Below, piece by piece: positions 7,862 to 17,186 of a DNA stretch of 64,000 bases; position 1 is the stretch's first letter, and the number at the start of each line of letters is the position of its first letter. Origin of the DNA: Bradyrhizobium iriomotense (lineage in GTDB: Bacteria > Pseudomonadota > Alphaproteobacteria > Rhizobiales > Xanthobacteraceae); NCBI RefSeq assembly GCF_030160715.1, contig NZ_BSOW01000026.1, positions 78,955 through 142,954 on the forward strand. Direction: 5' to 3'. The notes below the pieces were generated by a model. It was not told the origin of the DNA, did no database searches, and saw nothing but the letters and a program-made list of their open reading frames with translations. A program made the translations under genes and the position numbers.

Positions 7862-8558
7862 ACGGCTGCACCAGCAGGGTTTCGATGACGAGCACGACGG
7901 CCGCGAAGGTCAGCGAATAGGCGAGCAGGCGCGGGGTGTCGAAAAGCTGGAAGGCGACGCCGATCTCGAAGCCGACGCCGTTCGGCCGTCCCAGAAGCTC
8001 GGCGACCAGCACGATCTTCCAGACCAGCGACAGGCCGGAGCGCGCGGCGGCCGCGACATAGGGCGCAAGCTGCGGCAGCACGACGTGGCGGAAGGTACGC
8101 CAGCGCGACATCGCGAACACCGTCGCCATCTCGTCCAGCGAGCGGTCGAGCGCGCGGGTGCCCTCGCGCAAGGTGACCACCGCGGTCGGCAGCTTGTTGA
8201 TGGCGATCGCCGCGATGGCGGCAGCTTCGGTGAGGCCAGCCCAGATATAGGCCAGCACGATCACGACCAGCGCCGGCAGGTTGAGCAGCAGGATCAGCCA
8301 GGGATCGCCGAGCCGGTCGGCAAGCTTGTTCCGGCCCATCAGATAGCCGATCGCGCTGCCCAGCGACATCGCCAGCACGAAGGCCAGCGTCACGCGCGCC
8401 AGCGTCGCGCCGAGATGGAGGAACAGCGCGCCGGAGGCGGCTTCCGCGATCATCACGTTGAGCACCGCAGGCGGCGAGGGCAGTTTCGCCCCGCCGACGA
8501 ACAACGCGGCGATCCACCAGGTCACGAGAAACAGCGCAAACGAGACGAGACGCAGCAA
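7821..8558 (-). CDS. ABC transporter permease, SsuC/TauC family
   Basis: 245 residues with about six membrane segments. It has the BPD_transp_1 coupling region EMATVFAMSRWRTFRHVVLP (E-A-A-x3-G-like loop, partly changed). The start is a TTG at 8558 with GGAGA upstream, overlapping the previous operon context by only three bases. The pair with the ATPase and binding protein forms a complete inner-membrane importer. Confidence 0.87.
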   Translation of the reverse strand: MLRLVSFALFLVTWWIAALFVGGAKLPSPPAVLNVMIAEAASGALFLHLGATLARVTLAFVLAMSLGSAIGYLMGRNKLADRLGDPWLILLLNLPALVVIVLAYIWAGLTEAAAIAAIAINKLPTAVVTLREGTRALDRSLDEMATVFAMSRWRTFRHVVLPQLAPYVAAAARSGLSLVWKIVLVAELLGRPNGVGFEIGVAFQLFDTPRLLAYSLTFAAVVLVIETLLVQPFETRSTRWRPRAA

Positions 8559-8560
8559 CG

Positions 8561-9541
8561 TCAGTCTCCGCCGGGTGCGTGATAGAAGGTGCCGGGATCG
8601 AGCTCCGGTGCGGGGCCGACCAGCTCGCGGCCGCCGACCTCGGCAAGCACGCGATAGAGCACGCGCGCATCGGCCTCTTCGTCATCGATGCTCCGGTGCG
8701 GAATGCCGTCGCGATAGCGGTTGCGATAGGCCTGGAGCAGGGCGGGATCGCTGGTGCCGGTCAGCGGTGCGACCTTCTCCCATGCGGCATCCGAGGTCGT
8801 CAGCAGCTCCTTGGCCTTGCGCGTCATCGCGATGAAGCGCGCCACGACGTCGCGGTGGCTCGCCGCCCAGCCTTCGTCGAAGACGTAACCGACCGCGGCA
8901 ACCGGTCCCTTGGCACCGAGCCTGGGCAGGATCTCCTCGATGCCCGCGAGGCGGCGAAAACCCTTGGCTTCCAATTGGGCGCAGAAATTCCAGAAATTCA
9001 GGCTCGCATCCATCTCGCCGTCGAGCGCCTTGGCGGCGAGCAGCGGCGGGGCGCCATAGACGATGCTCGCGTCCGATTTGAGGTCGATGCCGTCCTGCTT
9101 CAACCGCGCCTGCAGCAGCAGCCAGCTCTTGTCGATGGCGCCGCCGGCGACGCCGAGCTTGCGGCCCTTGAGGTCCGCGAGCGTCCTGATCGGCGAAGCG
9201 GCCGGCACCATCACCGCGCCCAGCGCGCTGGAATAGGGATAGAAGGTCAGCTTGGCGCCAAGTGCGCGCTCGCGCGACACCCACAGCCAGTCCGACAGCA
9301 TGATGTCGGCATTGCCGGCGCGCATCGCGATCTTGCCGGGCTCGGTGCTCGCAAGCTCGGTGACCTCGAGCGACAGATTGGCGGCCTTGTCGAGGCCCTG
9401 GTCGCGGATCGCAGCCAGTTCCCAGGAGAATGTCCCGGTTTTCTGAACCGCGAGGCGGATTGTGTCCGCAGCGTGGCCGGTCCCGCCTTGCGTCAGCGCG
9501 AGAGCAATCGATACGGCCAATGTTCGAACCAGGCGTCCCAT
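8561..9541 (-). CDS. ABC transporter substrate-binding protein, NMT1/SsuA-like
   Basis: 326 residues with a signal peptide ending at GTGHA. The fold is of the nitrate/sulfonate type: DTIRLAVQKTGTFSWEL at the start, then EPGKIAMRAGNADIMLSD, and a LKGRKLGVAGGAIDKSW hinge strand. First gene of its operon, so it is likely the most highly expressed. Ligand not predictable. Similar binding proteins are found in PQQ-associated clusters of other proteobacteria. Confidence 0.85.
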   Translation of the reverse strand: MGRLVRTLAVSIALALTQGGTGHAADTIRLAVQKTGTFSWELAAIRDQGLDKAANLSLEVTELASTEPGKIAMRAGNADIMLSDWLWVSRERALGAKLTFYPYSSALGAVMVPAASPIRTLADLKGRKLGVAGGAIDKSWLLLQARLKQDGIDLKSDASIVYGAPPLLAAKALDGEMDASLNFWNFCAQLEAKGFRRLAGIEEILPRLGAKGPVAAVGYVFDEGWAASHRDVVARFIAMTRKAKELLTTSDAAWEKVAPLTGTSDPALLQAYRNRYRDGIPHRSIDDEEADARVLYRVLAEVGGRELVGPAPELDPGTFYHAPGGD

Positions 9542-9627
9542 CACTTCCAGGCCATTTCCTCAAGACGTGTGCTTTTCAGAACAATAGGCATAGCATAGTT
9601 TCCATCGCAACCAGCGGGAGGACGGCC

Positions 9628-9987
9628 ATGATCTCAGCACGACTGCTACGACCGATTGTCGCCGCTCTGGCCGTGCTTGCCGCCACCGCGATGGCCGCGC
9701 TGGCCGAAGAGGCCAATGATTATCCGACCGCGGCGCGCGCCGAATACGTCTATGGTTGTATGAAGGCCAATGGCGAGACCCGGCAGGCGATCGAGCAATG
9801 CTCCTGCTCGATCGACGTCGTCGCCTCGATCGTGCCCTATGAACGATATGTCACCGCGGAAACCGCGCTCAGCATGTCGCAGGTACGCGGAAACCTCGGC
9901 ACCCAGTTTCGCACCTCCGAGCAGGCAACCTCAGCCGTCAACGATTTGAGGCGGGCGCAGGCGGAAGCTGAGGTGAGGTGTTTTTGA
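9628..9987 (+). CDS. small periplasmic hypothetical protein with C-x-C pair
   Basis: 119 residues, GGGAGG before the ATG, signal peptide ending at AALAEE. Four cysteines occur: YGCMKANG, the close pair in EQCSCSID, and the penultimate VRCF. This pattern suggests one or two disulphides or a bound metal/haem, but no CxxCH is present. Divergent from the ABC importer and placed among PQQ accessory genes. Family not recognised. Confidence 0.72.
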   Translation: MISARLLRPIVAALAVLAATAMAALAEEANDYPTAARAEYVYGCMKANGETRQAIEQCSCSIDVVASIVPYERYVTAETALSMSQVRGNLGTQFRTSEQATSAVNDLRRAQAEAEVRCF

Positions 9988-10052
9988 CGCTTGCAGCAGC
10001 GGCAGTGTGCTATCCCTTCTCTCCTTGTGGGAGAAGGTGGACGCAGCGTCCA

Positions 10053-10877
10053 TCACATCCCCGGCTTCGCGACATCCCATTCGTTCCGGAACACGTGCCC
10101 GTCCGTATCCTTCGCCTCCGCGCGAAAATGCTTGGCGCCGTTGGAGACGTAGGTGAAGCGGATGTTGGGATCCTCCGAGATCGAGATGCCGCCTTCCACC
10201 GCGAGCACGAGGCTGTTGTCCTGCCACAGCTTGAGCTCGTTCACGAAGAAGGCGGGAATATAGAGCTGCGTGACCTGATCCATCTGCAAGCCGGAATTGT
10301 TGGGATGGCCGACCATGATCTGCGCCTCGCGGATCCGGCTGGCGGGCGCTTCGTCCGCGCGTGCGAACTGCCGGTAGCGCATCTGGCCGAGCCGGTTCTT
10401 GGCTTCCTCGGCGTTCTTTGCCGCCGGCGCGGAGCAGCCGCCGGACGCTTTCACATAGGTCTTGCTCACATAGAGCTGACCGTCGCTGAGCTCGGCGACG
10501 GCGTGGACGTCGGTATAGTTGTTGACTCGCACGCGCGTAGAGATCTCCGACACATTGGCGTCTGGCCCGAGCTCGAACTTCGCCGCCATCGGCGCCGGGT
10601 TGCGGTCGATCACCAGCGTGATCGCGCGAATGCGCCTGTTGTCGCCGGGCGAGAGCTTTGCGCGCAGCGTGACCGGCACGATGGCCGCATCTTCCGCACG
10701 ATAGGGCATCTCGATGCCGATGACGTTATTACCGTCGTTCATCGGACGGTTGTTGAAGATGTCCTGCACGAGGCCCGGCCAGGGATCATAGGCCTCTTCA
10801 GTGCGCGCAGGCGTTGCGGCGAGGGCAATGCCGAGCAGCGTGGCCGCAAGGGGCAGGCGAAGCGAATGTTTGATCAT
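10053..10877 (-). CDS. quinoprotein dehydrogenase-associated SoxYZ-like carrier
   Basis: 274 residues. A signal peptide (LAATLLGIALAATPARTEE) is followed by a SoxY-like domain with DGNNVIGIEMPYRAEDAA and a GGC motif (KASGGCSAP), then a SoxZ-like immunoglobulin fold at the C-terminus (HPNNSGLQMDQVTQ, ending EWDVAKPGM). In sulfur oxidation SoxY carries intermediates on the Cys of a GGCGG tail; these PQQ-cluster relatives fuse Y and Z and are defined by their link to quinoprotein dehydrogenases. Its partner, a SoxH-like hydrolase, is the next gene upstream. Carrier function is inferred. Confidence 0.88.
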   Translation of the reverse strand: MIKHSLRLPLAATLLGIALAATPARTEEAYDPWPGLVQDIFNNRPMNDGNNVIGIEMPYRAEDAAIVPVTLRAKLSPGDNRRIRAITLVIDRNPAPMAAKFELGPDANVSEISTRVRVNNYTDVHAVAELSDGQLYVSKTYVKASGGCSAPAAKNAEEAKNRLGQMRYRQFARADEAPASRIREAQIMVGHPNNSGLQMDQVTQLYIPAFFVNELKLWQDNSLVLAVEGGISISEDPNIRFTYVSNGAKHFRAEAKDTDGHVFRNEWDVAKPGM

Positions 10878-10926
10878 GCGCGCGGCTCTCGCGGTGACGA
10901 AGCAGGGCCGCAGCGTAGCGCGACCG

Positions 10927-11853
10927 CTACTCCCATTCAATTTCCGAAAATGCTGCGGTTGCGTTGCGTGCGTTGTAGTCGTCGAACAATTGCCAGCGCC
11001 CTCGCTCGCTTGCGCCCGCCTTGTCCGCAGCCGCCCGGATCGGCTCGCCCTTTTGATTGAGAGCGCGGACGTCGGCGAGCAAGGTCTCGAGATAACGACG
11101 CTCATCGGCGAGCGCTGCGGGCCAATCGCTCACGGGACCGTGACCGGGAACGACGCGCTGCGCTGGAAGGGTTTCGAGCTGCTTGAGCGCACCGAGCCAG
11201 CCTAGGATGCTGCCGTCCATCACGGGAACATGGCCGAGGAAGACGAGATCGCCGGCAAACAGCGTTTTGCTCGCCTCGTCCAACACCGTCAGGTCATTGT
11301 CGCTGTGCGCGGCCGGCCACGCCTTGAGGACGAGACTGCGCGATCCCAGGTCGAGCCGCAGCGTGTCGGTGACGAGCAGCGTCGGCGGCACGATTCTGAC
11401 GGGATCGATCAGCTCCGCGCCCATGGTCCGGCGGAAATTGTCGAGATAAAAGGATCCGCGCGTCGCAAGCGCCTGCGGCAGTTTGGCATGGCCGACGAAG
11501 CTCGTGCCGTCGCGCGCGAAGGCGATATTGCCGAAGACGTGGTCGGGATGGCCGTGGGTGTTGATGACATAGCGGATCGGCTTGTCGGTCCGCGCCCGCA
11601 CGGCAGAAAGCAGTGCCTCGCCCTCGCGGGCGCTGCCGCCGGTGTCGATCACAGCGACCGCGTCCTCGCCGATGATGAAGCCGACATTGGCGATGGCGCC
11701 CTCGTTCTCGGAATTCATCAGGGCAATTGACCCGGCGTGCACGAAAATTCCGGGGGCGACTTCGCTCACAGGCAATTCAGGTGGGGTTGCGCGTGCTAGC
11801 GTCGGCAGCCCCAGCAGGGCAAGCACCGCGATCAGCCGAGCGACATGCGCCAT
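10927..11853 (-). CDS. quinoprotein relay system zinc metallohydrolase (SoxH-like)
   Basis: 308 residues from MAHVARLIAVLALL, which begins a signal peptide ending at RATPP. The metallo-beta-lactamase zinc motif THGHPDH is present, as are the later ligands AAHSDND and GDLVFLGH and the closing PGHGPVSDW. The family is defined by co-occurrence with the SoxYZ-like carrier and PQQ dehydrogenases. Likely periplasmic and acts on something bound to that carrier. The two genes are co-directional, about 50 bases apart. Confidence 0.87.
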   Translation of the reverse strand: MAHVARLIAVLALLGLPTLARATPPELPVSEVAPGIFVHAGSIALMNSENEGAIANVGFIIGEDAVAVIDTGGSAREGEALLSAVRARTDKPIRYVINTHGHPDHVFGNIAFARDGTSFVGHAKLPQALATRGSFYLDNFRRTMGAELIDPVRIVPPTLLVTDTLRLDLGSRSLVLKAWPAAHSDNDLTVLDEASKTLFAGDLVFLGHVPVMDGSILGWLGALKQLETLPAQRVVPGHGPVSDWPAALADERRYLETLLADVRALNQKGEPIRAAADKAGASERGRWQLFDDYNARNATAAFSEIEWE

Positions 11854-11996
11854 CTTTACGCCCCAGTTCCGACCGTCGCGCTGCATTGCACTGCAACAAG
11901 TCGAGTCATCAGGCGAAGTCACCAGAAACTTCGCAAACCATGGCGCGTAACGTGATCCATGGATAGCATTCAATCAAGAAAACAGGAGGAAGCGCG

Positions 11997-12875
11997 ATGA
12001 CGGAGGCCGGACGACATCGTCGCTGGTTGTTCTCGGTGTTGGCGATTGCTGCACTATCTGTCGCTGGAGGCGCCGCGCGCGCGCAGACTACTGACAGCGG
12101 CGATCTCTCGTTCGAGCTTGTCGATCCAAAAGTGCTGCGCGTCTGCGCCGATCCGCGCAACCTGCCGTTCTCCAACGAGAAGCACGAAGGTTTCGAGAAC
12201 AAGCTTGCGGAATTCTTCGCCGAGAAGCTCCAGAAAAAGCTCGACTACGTCTTCTTCCCGCAGGCGACCGGCTTCGTGCGCATGACGCTGGGCGCGCATC
12301 GCTGCGACGTCATCATGGGCTTTCCACAAGGCGACGATCTCGTCCAGGGCACCAATCCCTATTACCGCACCTCCTATGCGCTGATCGCCAAGGCCGGCAG
12401 CGGACTCGAGGACGTGGACACGCTCGAGGACGCGCGGCTGAAGGGCAAGCATATCGGCATCATCGCAGGCACCCCGCCGGCGACGAACATGGCGATCGCG
12501 GGCCTGATGGTGAACGCAAAGCCGTATCCTTTGATGATCGACACGCGCTTCGACAATTCGGCGCAGGCGATGGTCGACGATCTCACCGCCGGCACGATCG
12601 ATGCCGGCGTGCTGTGGGGCCCGATGGCCGGCTTCTACGCCAAGAAGGCCGCGCAGCCGCTCCATGTCACTCCGCTGGTGAAGGAGACCACCGGGCCAAA
12701 GCTCATCTATCGCATCGGCATGGGTGTGCGTCCCGCCGACCAGAACTGGAAGCGGCAGCTCAACCGTCTCATCCAGGAGAACCAGGCCGAGATCAACAAG
12801 ATCCTGGTCGATTTCGGCGTGCCGCTGCTCGATGAGAGCGACCGGCCGCTCGGCGCGGAGACTGCCAAGAAATAG
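11997..12875 (+). CDS. quinoprotein dehydrogenase-associated periplasmic binding protein
   Basis: 292 residues; strong AGGAGG upstream. A signal peptide ends at ARAQ. Type-3 binding fold with LRVCADPRNLPFSN, FENKLAEFFAEKL, CDVIMGFPQGDDL and IGIIAGTPPATN. This subfamily occurs with PQQ dehydrogenases without a matching permease. It is a second copy of the same broad family as the protein at the left edge. Probably co-transcribed with the following CxxxCW gene, 30 bases downstream. Confidence 0.87.
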   Translation: MTEAGRHRRWLFSVLAIAALSVAGGAARAQTTDSGDLSFELVDPKVLRVCADPRNLPFSNEKHEGFENKLAEFFAEKLQKKLDYVFFPQATGFVRMTLGAHRCDVIMGFPQGDDLVQGTNPYYRTSYALIAKAGSGLEDVDTLEDARLKGKHIGIIAGTPPATNMAIAGLMVNAKPYPLMIDTRFDNSAQAMVDDLTAGTIDAGVLWGPMAGFYAKKAAQPLHVTPLVKETTGPKLIYRIGMGVRPADQNWKRQLNRLIQENQAEINKILVDFGVPLLDESDRPLGAETAKK

Positions 12876-12905
12876 CTATGACGAAATCACCATGAGTATG
12901 TTCTC

Positions 12906-13469
12906 ATGAAGCGGCATCTTGCCGCTGCGCTCGTTGTCGCAGCGCTTGTTGCTCCGGCGCTCGCGCAGCAGCAGGAGCCGTTTGAGCCGGAGGGCTATCG
13001 CACCGACAACTACCGCGCTCCGGTGCCGGCGACGCTTGCCGGCGCGCGCGTGCTGACGACGGCGCAGGCGGAAGCGATCTGGCACGAGAAGCGGGGCGCC
13101 TTCATCGACGTGATGCCGCGCCCGCCGAAACCCAGGAATCTTCCCGCGGGTACGGTCTGGCGCGATACGCCGCGCTTCGACATCCCCGGCAGCATCTGGC
13201 TGCCCGATACCGGCTACGGCACGTTGCCGCCGGCGATGGACGACTATTTCCGCCGCGGCCTTGAACGCGCCTCGCACGGCAGCAAGTCGGCGCTGCTGGT
13301 GATCTACTGCCTCGCCGACTGCTGGATGTCGTGGAACGCGGCCAAGCGCGCGCTCGCCTACGGCTACGCCAATGTCGCCTGGTATCCCGACGGCACCGAC
13401 GGCTGGGAACGCGCCAGGCTGATGACAGCGGAGGCGCAGCCGGAGCCGCGGCCGGACGAAGGCAAATGA
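12906..13469 (+). CDS. PQQ-dependent catabolism-associated CxxCW-type rhodanese-like protein
   Basis: 187 residues with a signal peptide ending at ALAQQQ. The core is rhodanese-like: LTTAQAEAIWHEKRGAFIDV, then VIYCLADCWMSWNAAKRA containing the cysteine-tryptophan motif (here C-L-A-D-C-W), and YANVAWYPDGTDGW. The family is known only from PQQ-linked alcohol catabolism clusters; its chemistry is unproven. No clear ribosome binding site precedes the ATG, consistent with coupling to the upstream binding-protein gene. Confidence 0.87.
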   Translation: MKRHLAAALVVAALVAPALAQQQEPFEPEGYRTDNYRAPVPATLAGARVLTTAQAEAIWHEKRGAFIDVMPRPPKPRNLPAGTVWRDTPRFDIPGSIWLPDTGYGTLPPAMDDYFRRGLERASHGSKSALLVIYCLADCWMSWNAAKRALAYGYANVAWYPDGTDGWERARLMTAEAQPEPRPDEGK

Positions 13470-13489
13470 CGGGCGCGCGCGAGGCGCCG

Positions 13490-13792
13490 CTACTTCGCCT
13501 TTTGCAGCTTGGTGATGGTCCTGGAGCCGTTGGCCTCAGTGGAGAAGCTCACGCGATCGCCGGCGTGGACGCTCTCAAGCATGCCGGCATCCTTGGCCTT
13601 GAACTCCTGCACCGGGCCCGTCGCGCCGCCATTGGCGCCGACCGTGCCACCCTGCACCTGCTGGATCGAAATGGTGCTGTTGAGCCGGTCGATCTTGGTG
13701 ATCATTCCGTTCATGTTGTCTTCGGCGACAGCCGCTGACGCAAGCATGCCGATGGCCGCAGCGCTGGCGAGAAGAAGTCTTGCTGTTCCCAT
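13490..13792 (-). CDS. small periplasmic DUF1344/CusF-like protein
   Basis: 100 residues from MGTARLLL, GGGAGG upstream, signal peptide ending at AAVAED. A small beta-barrel domain follows: GMITKIDRLNSTISI near the start and FKAKDAGMLESVHAGDRVSFS at the end, as in CusF/DUF1344 OB folds. The His and Trp ligands of copper CusF are not apparent, so copper binding is doubtful. Convergent with the CxxxCW gene. Confidence 0.7.
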   Translation of the reverse strand: MGTARLLLASAAAIGMLASAAVAEDNMNGMITKIDRLNSTISIQQVQGGTVGANGGATGPVQEFKAKDAGMLESVHAGDRVSFSTEANGSRTITKLQKAK

Positions 13793-13932
13793 CGATGCCT
13801 CCCGACGTCTAGGATTCACTTCGACAAGACATCCTAGATCGATTTGGTTCCGGCCGACAGTGCAGCAAAGGTTAACGATTCCCGCCGGGGAGCGCTGGAA
13901 CTTTCTGCGTTGAGGCGTCAGCGAGGCTGACG

Positions 13933-14547
13933 CTATTCCATTTCCTGCTGGATCACGCGCCCGAGCGCGAACAGGCGCTGGTCGATCGCGGTCGGCACCT
14001 CGCAGACGAAGCGAACCACCTTGCGGCGGTCCTCGAAGATGCGGGTTTCCCAGATCAACTGGTTGGACAGCGCGTCGACCTTGCTGTCGTCGCGTGGGGT
14101 CGCGTCCTGCAGCCTCTGGAGCTCGATCGTGTCGTCGCGGATCCTGTCGGCGGCCTCGCGCTGCTTGCGGGTGACGCGCTCGAGCCCGTTCATGACCGAG
14201 GAGCGCTGGGCGTTGAGCGTATCGAACAGGCCGGCGAACAGCAGCTTGGCATTGGCGGTCTTGTCGGAGGCGGAGCTTGCCAAAAACTCCTTCACGGATT
14301 TTTCCGCGTCATCCAGCGGCGTCTTCCGCGCCGCCAGTTTCGATACCAGCGCGCCGACCTTGGCATTGTCCTTCCACTTGTCCTGGACGTCATCGAGGGG
14401 CGGGCCGGCCCAGACCGCGGCGAGTGAGACTTCCGGGACTTTTGCCTGCGTGCAGGGCCAGTCGGGATAGCGCGGATCGGCCGCCCGCGAGGCCGCGGAC
14501 GATGCCGCGAGCGCCAGGGCTGCTATGGCCACGATCCGAAATCTCAT
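13933..14547 (-). CDS. periplasmic hypothetical protein of the lut-like ABC operon
   Basis: 204 residues, GGAGG upstream, and an ATGA overlap with the permease stop, so it belongs to the same operon. Signal peptide ending at SRAADP. The mature protein has PWPCTQAKVPEVSLAAVWAGP near the start, then long charged helices (KQREAADRIRDDTIELQRLQ) likely to form a coiled coil, and a second cysteine in RFVCEVP. Similar proteins accompany the PQQ-linked ABC system elsewhere. Function unknown. Confidence 0.78.
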   Translation of the reverse strand: MRFRIVAIAALALAASSAASRAADPRYPDWPCTQAKVPEVSLAAVWAGPPLDDVQDKWKDNAKVGALVSKLAARKTPLDDAEKSVKEFLASSASDKTANAKLLFAGLFDTLNAQRSSVMNGLERVTRKQREAADRIRDDTIELQRLQDATPRDDSKVDALSNQLIWETRIFEDRRKVVRFVCEVPTAIDQRLFALGRVIQQEME

Positions 14548-15395
14548 CCTTCGCCTCCCGCGGGCCCGCGTCGCGCCAGCCCTCGCGACGGATCATAGGC
14601 ATAGATCGCGCCGATCATGAAGACGATTGTGCAGGCCGCGACCACCGCCAGCGAAATCCAGTTGATCTGCCCATAAAGCGCAAAGCGGATCAGCTCGACC
14701 GCATGGGTGAACGGATTGGCCTGGCAGACGTAATAGAGATACGGGCTGCCTTCCTGCACCCGCCACAGCGGGTAAAGCGCCGACGAGGCAAAGAACATCG
14801 GGAAGATCACGAAGTTCATCACGCCGGCGAAATTCTCGAGCTGCTTGATGCCGGAGGAGATCAGCATGCCCAGCGATCCCAGCATCAGCCCCGACAGGAT
14901 CAGCGCCGGCAGCACCGTGAGGTAGCCGAGCGGCGGCGGGGTGATGTCCCAGGCCCAGGCGATGATCAGGAACGCGTAGACCTGCAAGAGCGACACCGCG
15001 GTGCCCGCGAGCAGCTTGCAGAACAAGAGGAACCAGCGCGGCAGCGGGCTCACCAGGAGCGTGCGCATATTGCCCATCTCGCGGTCATAGACCATCGAGA
15101 GCGAGGACTGCATGCCGTTGAAGAGCTGGATCATCGCCATCAGCCCGGGCGCGATATAGACCTCGTAGAGGATGTAGGTCTCGTAGGGCGGGATGATCGA
15201 GATGCCGAGGACCTGACGGAAGCCGGCGGCGAAGATGAACAGCCAGACCAGCGGACGCACCAGCGCGGAGACGAAGCGTTCGCGCTGGTGCAGGAAGCGC
15301 AGGCCTTCGCGCCAGACGATGCCGGTGAGGCAGGTCATGTAGGCCGAGAGCGGGAAGCCGCGCGGCGTGGCGTCGCGCGTGGTGATGCTGCTCAT
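14544..15395 (-). CDS. ABC-2 type permease of PQQ-linked (lut-like) ABC system
   Basis: 283 residues with six membrane segments and an ABC-2 fold: FVSALVRPLVWLFIFAAGF, LSMVYDREMGNMRTLLVSP, and NPFTHAVELIRFALYGQ. This is the permease found with PQQ alcohol dehydrogenases (PedC type, LutF type in Methylorubrum). Both gene ends overlap neighbours by four bases. ABC-2 permeases usually export, yet this system contains a binding protein, so the direction of transport is open. Confidence 0.88.
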   Translation of the reverse strand: MSSITTRDATPRGFPLSAYMTCLTGIVWREGLRFLHQRERFVSALVRPLVWLFIFAAGFRQVLGISIIPPYETYILYEVYIAPGLMAMIQLFNGMQSSLSMVYDREMGNMRTLLVSPLPRWFLLFCKLLAGTAVSLLQVYAFLIIAWAWDITPPPLGYLTVLPALILSGLMLGSLGMLISSGIKQLENFAGVMNFVIFPMFFASSALYPLWRVQEGSPYLYYVCQANPFTHAVELIRFALYGQINWISLAVVAACTIVFMIGAIYAYDPSRGLARRGPAGGEG

Positions 15396-16201
15396 GCGCC
15401 GCCTCCCGGCATTGTCTGCGCCCCGGTGAGGCGCATGAAGGCGGAATTGACGTCCTGCGCACCGGCCTCGGCGATCACGCGGCCGACCGGTCCCTTCGCC
15501 AGCACCTTGCCCTGGTGCAGCACCACGAGGTCGTCATTTCCCGTGATCTCGTCGAACAGATGGGTGGCCCAGAGTACGCCAATGCCTTGTTCGGTCACAA
15601 GCTGGCGGACATGGCTGATGATGTCGGCGCGGGCCTTGACGTCGAGGCCGACGGTCGGCTCGTCCAGCAGCAACAGGCGCGGCCGGTGCAGCAGCGCGCG
15701 CGCAATCTCGAGGCGCCGCATCTGCCCGCCCGAGAGATCGCGCACCTTGTTGCCGGCACGATCGGCAAGGCCGATGCGGCCGAGCAGCTCGGCGGTGCGC
15801 GCGGCGGCCTCGCGCCGGCTGATGCCGTGCAAGGCGGCGTGGTAGAGCAGGTTCTGCGTCAGCGACAGATCGAGGTCGAGCGTGCGCGGCTGGAACACGA
15901 CCCCGAGCAGCCGCAGCGCCTCGCCGGGATTTTGGCTGATGTCATGGCCGAAAATGCCGACGCGGCCGGTCTGGATGCCGAACAGTCGCGTGATCAGCGA
16001 GAACAGCGTGCTCTTGCCGGCGCCGTTGAGGCCGAGCAGTGCCGTGAAGCTCGCCGGCGCGACCGTGAAGGAGACGTCGATCAGCGCGCGGCGCGGGCCA
16101 TAGGCGTGGCTGATGCCGTCGATCGACAGCGCAGGCACCGCGGCCGGGTCAGGCCGGGGCGCGCTTTCGGTCGAGGCGGCGATGGGGGCAGGTGTCGTCA
16201 T
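15392..16201 (-). CDS. ATP-binding protein of PQQ-linked (lut-like) ABC system
   Basis: 269 residues. Walker A LNGAGKST, signature LSGGQMRRLEIARAL, Walker B LLLLDEPTVGLD and switch ATHLFDE are intact. It matches the PedA/LutE type ATPase. The gene overlaps both the YVTN protein gene and the permease gene by four bases, fixing it in the operon. A Pro-rich 25-residue N-terminal extension precedes the nucleotide-binding domain. Confidence 0.9.
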   Translation of the reverse strand: MTTPAPIAASTESAPRPDPAAVPALSIDGISHAYGPRRALIDVSFTVAPASFTALLGLNGAGKSTLFSLITRLFGIQTGRVGIFGHDISQNPGEALRLLGVVFQPRTLDLDLSLTQNLLYHAALHGISRREAAARTAELLGRIGLADRAGNKVRDLSGGQMRRLEIARALLHRPRLLLLDEPTVGLDVKARADIISHVRQLVTEQGIGVLWATHLFDEITGNDDLVVLHQGKVLAKGPVGRVIAEAGAQDVNSAFMRLTGAQTMPGGGA

Positions 16202-17157
16202 GGCGCGATCGCAATGCCCCAGGGCAATTCGCCGACCTGAATGGTCTTGATCACTTTTTGCGCGGCGACGTCTATGACCGAGACGTCGTTGGATACGCCG
16301 TTGGTGGTGAGGAGGTATTTCTCATCCGGCGTGAACGCCATGTGCCAGACGCGCTGTCCGACCAGCAGGTACTTCGTCACCTTGCGCGTGGCGGTGTCGA
16401 CCACGGCGATCCGGTTCGCCGGGCCCAGCGCGATGAAGGCGGTCTTGTCGTCCTTGGTCATGCCGATGCCGACCGGCTGGATCGCCTCGCGCCGCAGGCC
16501 CGGAATTTCGAACGTGACCTTGCCGATCACCTCATGTTTCTTGGGATCGATGATCGAGACCGTGCCGCCGATCTCCGAGGACACCCACAATTCGGAGCTG
16601 TCGTGCTTGAATTCGGCGAAACGCGGCCGCGCGTCGACCAGCACGTTGGCGACGATCTGGCGCGAATTGGTGTCGATGAAATGCGCCATGTTGGTGGTTT
16701 CGGACGTGTTGATCAGCGTCTTGCCATCGGGGCTGATCGTCATGCCCTCCGGCTCGACGCCGACCTGGATGTCGCCGATCCGCGCGCGCTTTTCCAGATC
16801 GATCACGGTGACCGTGTTGTCGTTCTCGTTCGCGACATAGAGCACCTTGCCGGCCGCATCCTGGGCGAACAGCTCGGGGTCGGGGCCGGAGGGCAGGGTG
16901 TCGACGATGCCTTGCGTCTTGGCGTCGATCACCTGGATGGTGTCGTCGTCGCCGACCGCGACCATCACGAATTTCCCGTCGCGCGTGAAATCGATGCCGC
17001 GTGGGCGCTGGCCGACCTTGATAGTCTTGGTCACCGTCCAGCTATCTGTATCGATCACGGTAACGGTGTTGCTCTTCTCGTTCGAGACATAGGCGATGAA
17101 GGCATGCGCCGGGGCTGCCACGAGCGCGAGTGCGACAGGCAAGGCTGTCCCCAGCAT
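16198..17157 (-). CDS. PQQ-associated YVTN beta-propeller protein (LutB-like)
   Basis: 319 residues from MLGTALPVALALV, with a signal peptide ending at APAHA. Repeating blades each contain YVTN-like strands (AYVSNEKSNTVTVID, LYVANENDNTVTVID, LLTTNGVSNDVSVID), giving a seven-bladed propeller. A much longer open frame upstream runs through a palindromic repeat and was rejected. Family members are confined to PQQ-linked ABC operons. Probably a periplasmic scaffold or sensor of the dehydrogenase system. Confidence 0.88.
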   Translation of the reverse strand: MLGTALPVALALVAAPAHAFIAYVSNEKSNTVTVIDTDSWTVTKTIKVGQRPRGIDFTRDGKFVMVAVGDDDTIQVIDAKTQGIVDTLPSGPDPELFAQDAAGKVLYVANENDNTVTVIDLEKRARIGDIQVGVEPEGMTISPDGKTLINTSETTNMAHFIDTNSRQIVANVLVDARPRFAEFKHDSSELWVSSEIGGTVSIIDPKKHEVIGKVTFEIPGLRREAIQPVGIGMTKDDKTAFIALGPANRIAVVDTATRKVTKYLLVGQRVWHMAFTPDEKYLLTTNGVSNDVSVIDVAAQKVIKTIQVGELPWGIAIAP

Positions 17158-17186
17158 GCGCAAGGTCCGTCCGCGCGCTGTCTTCA

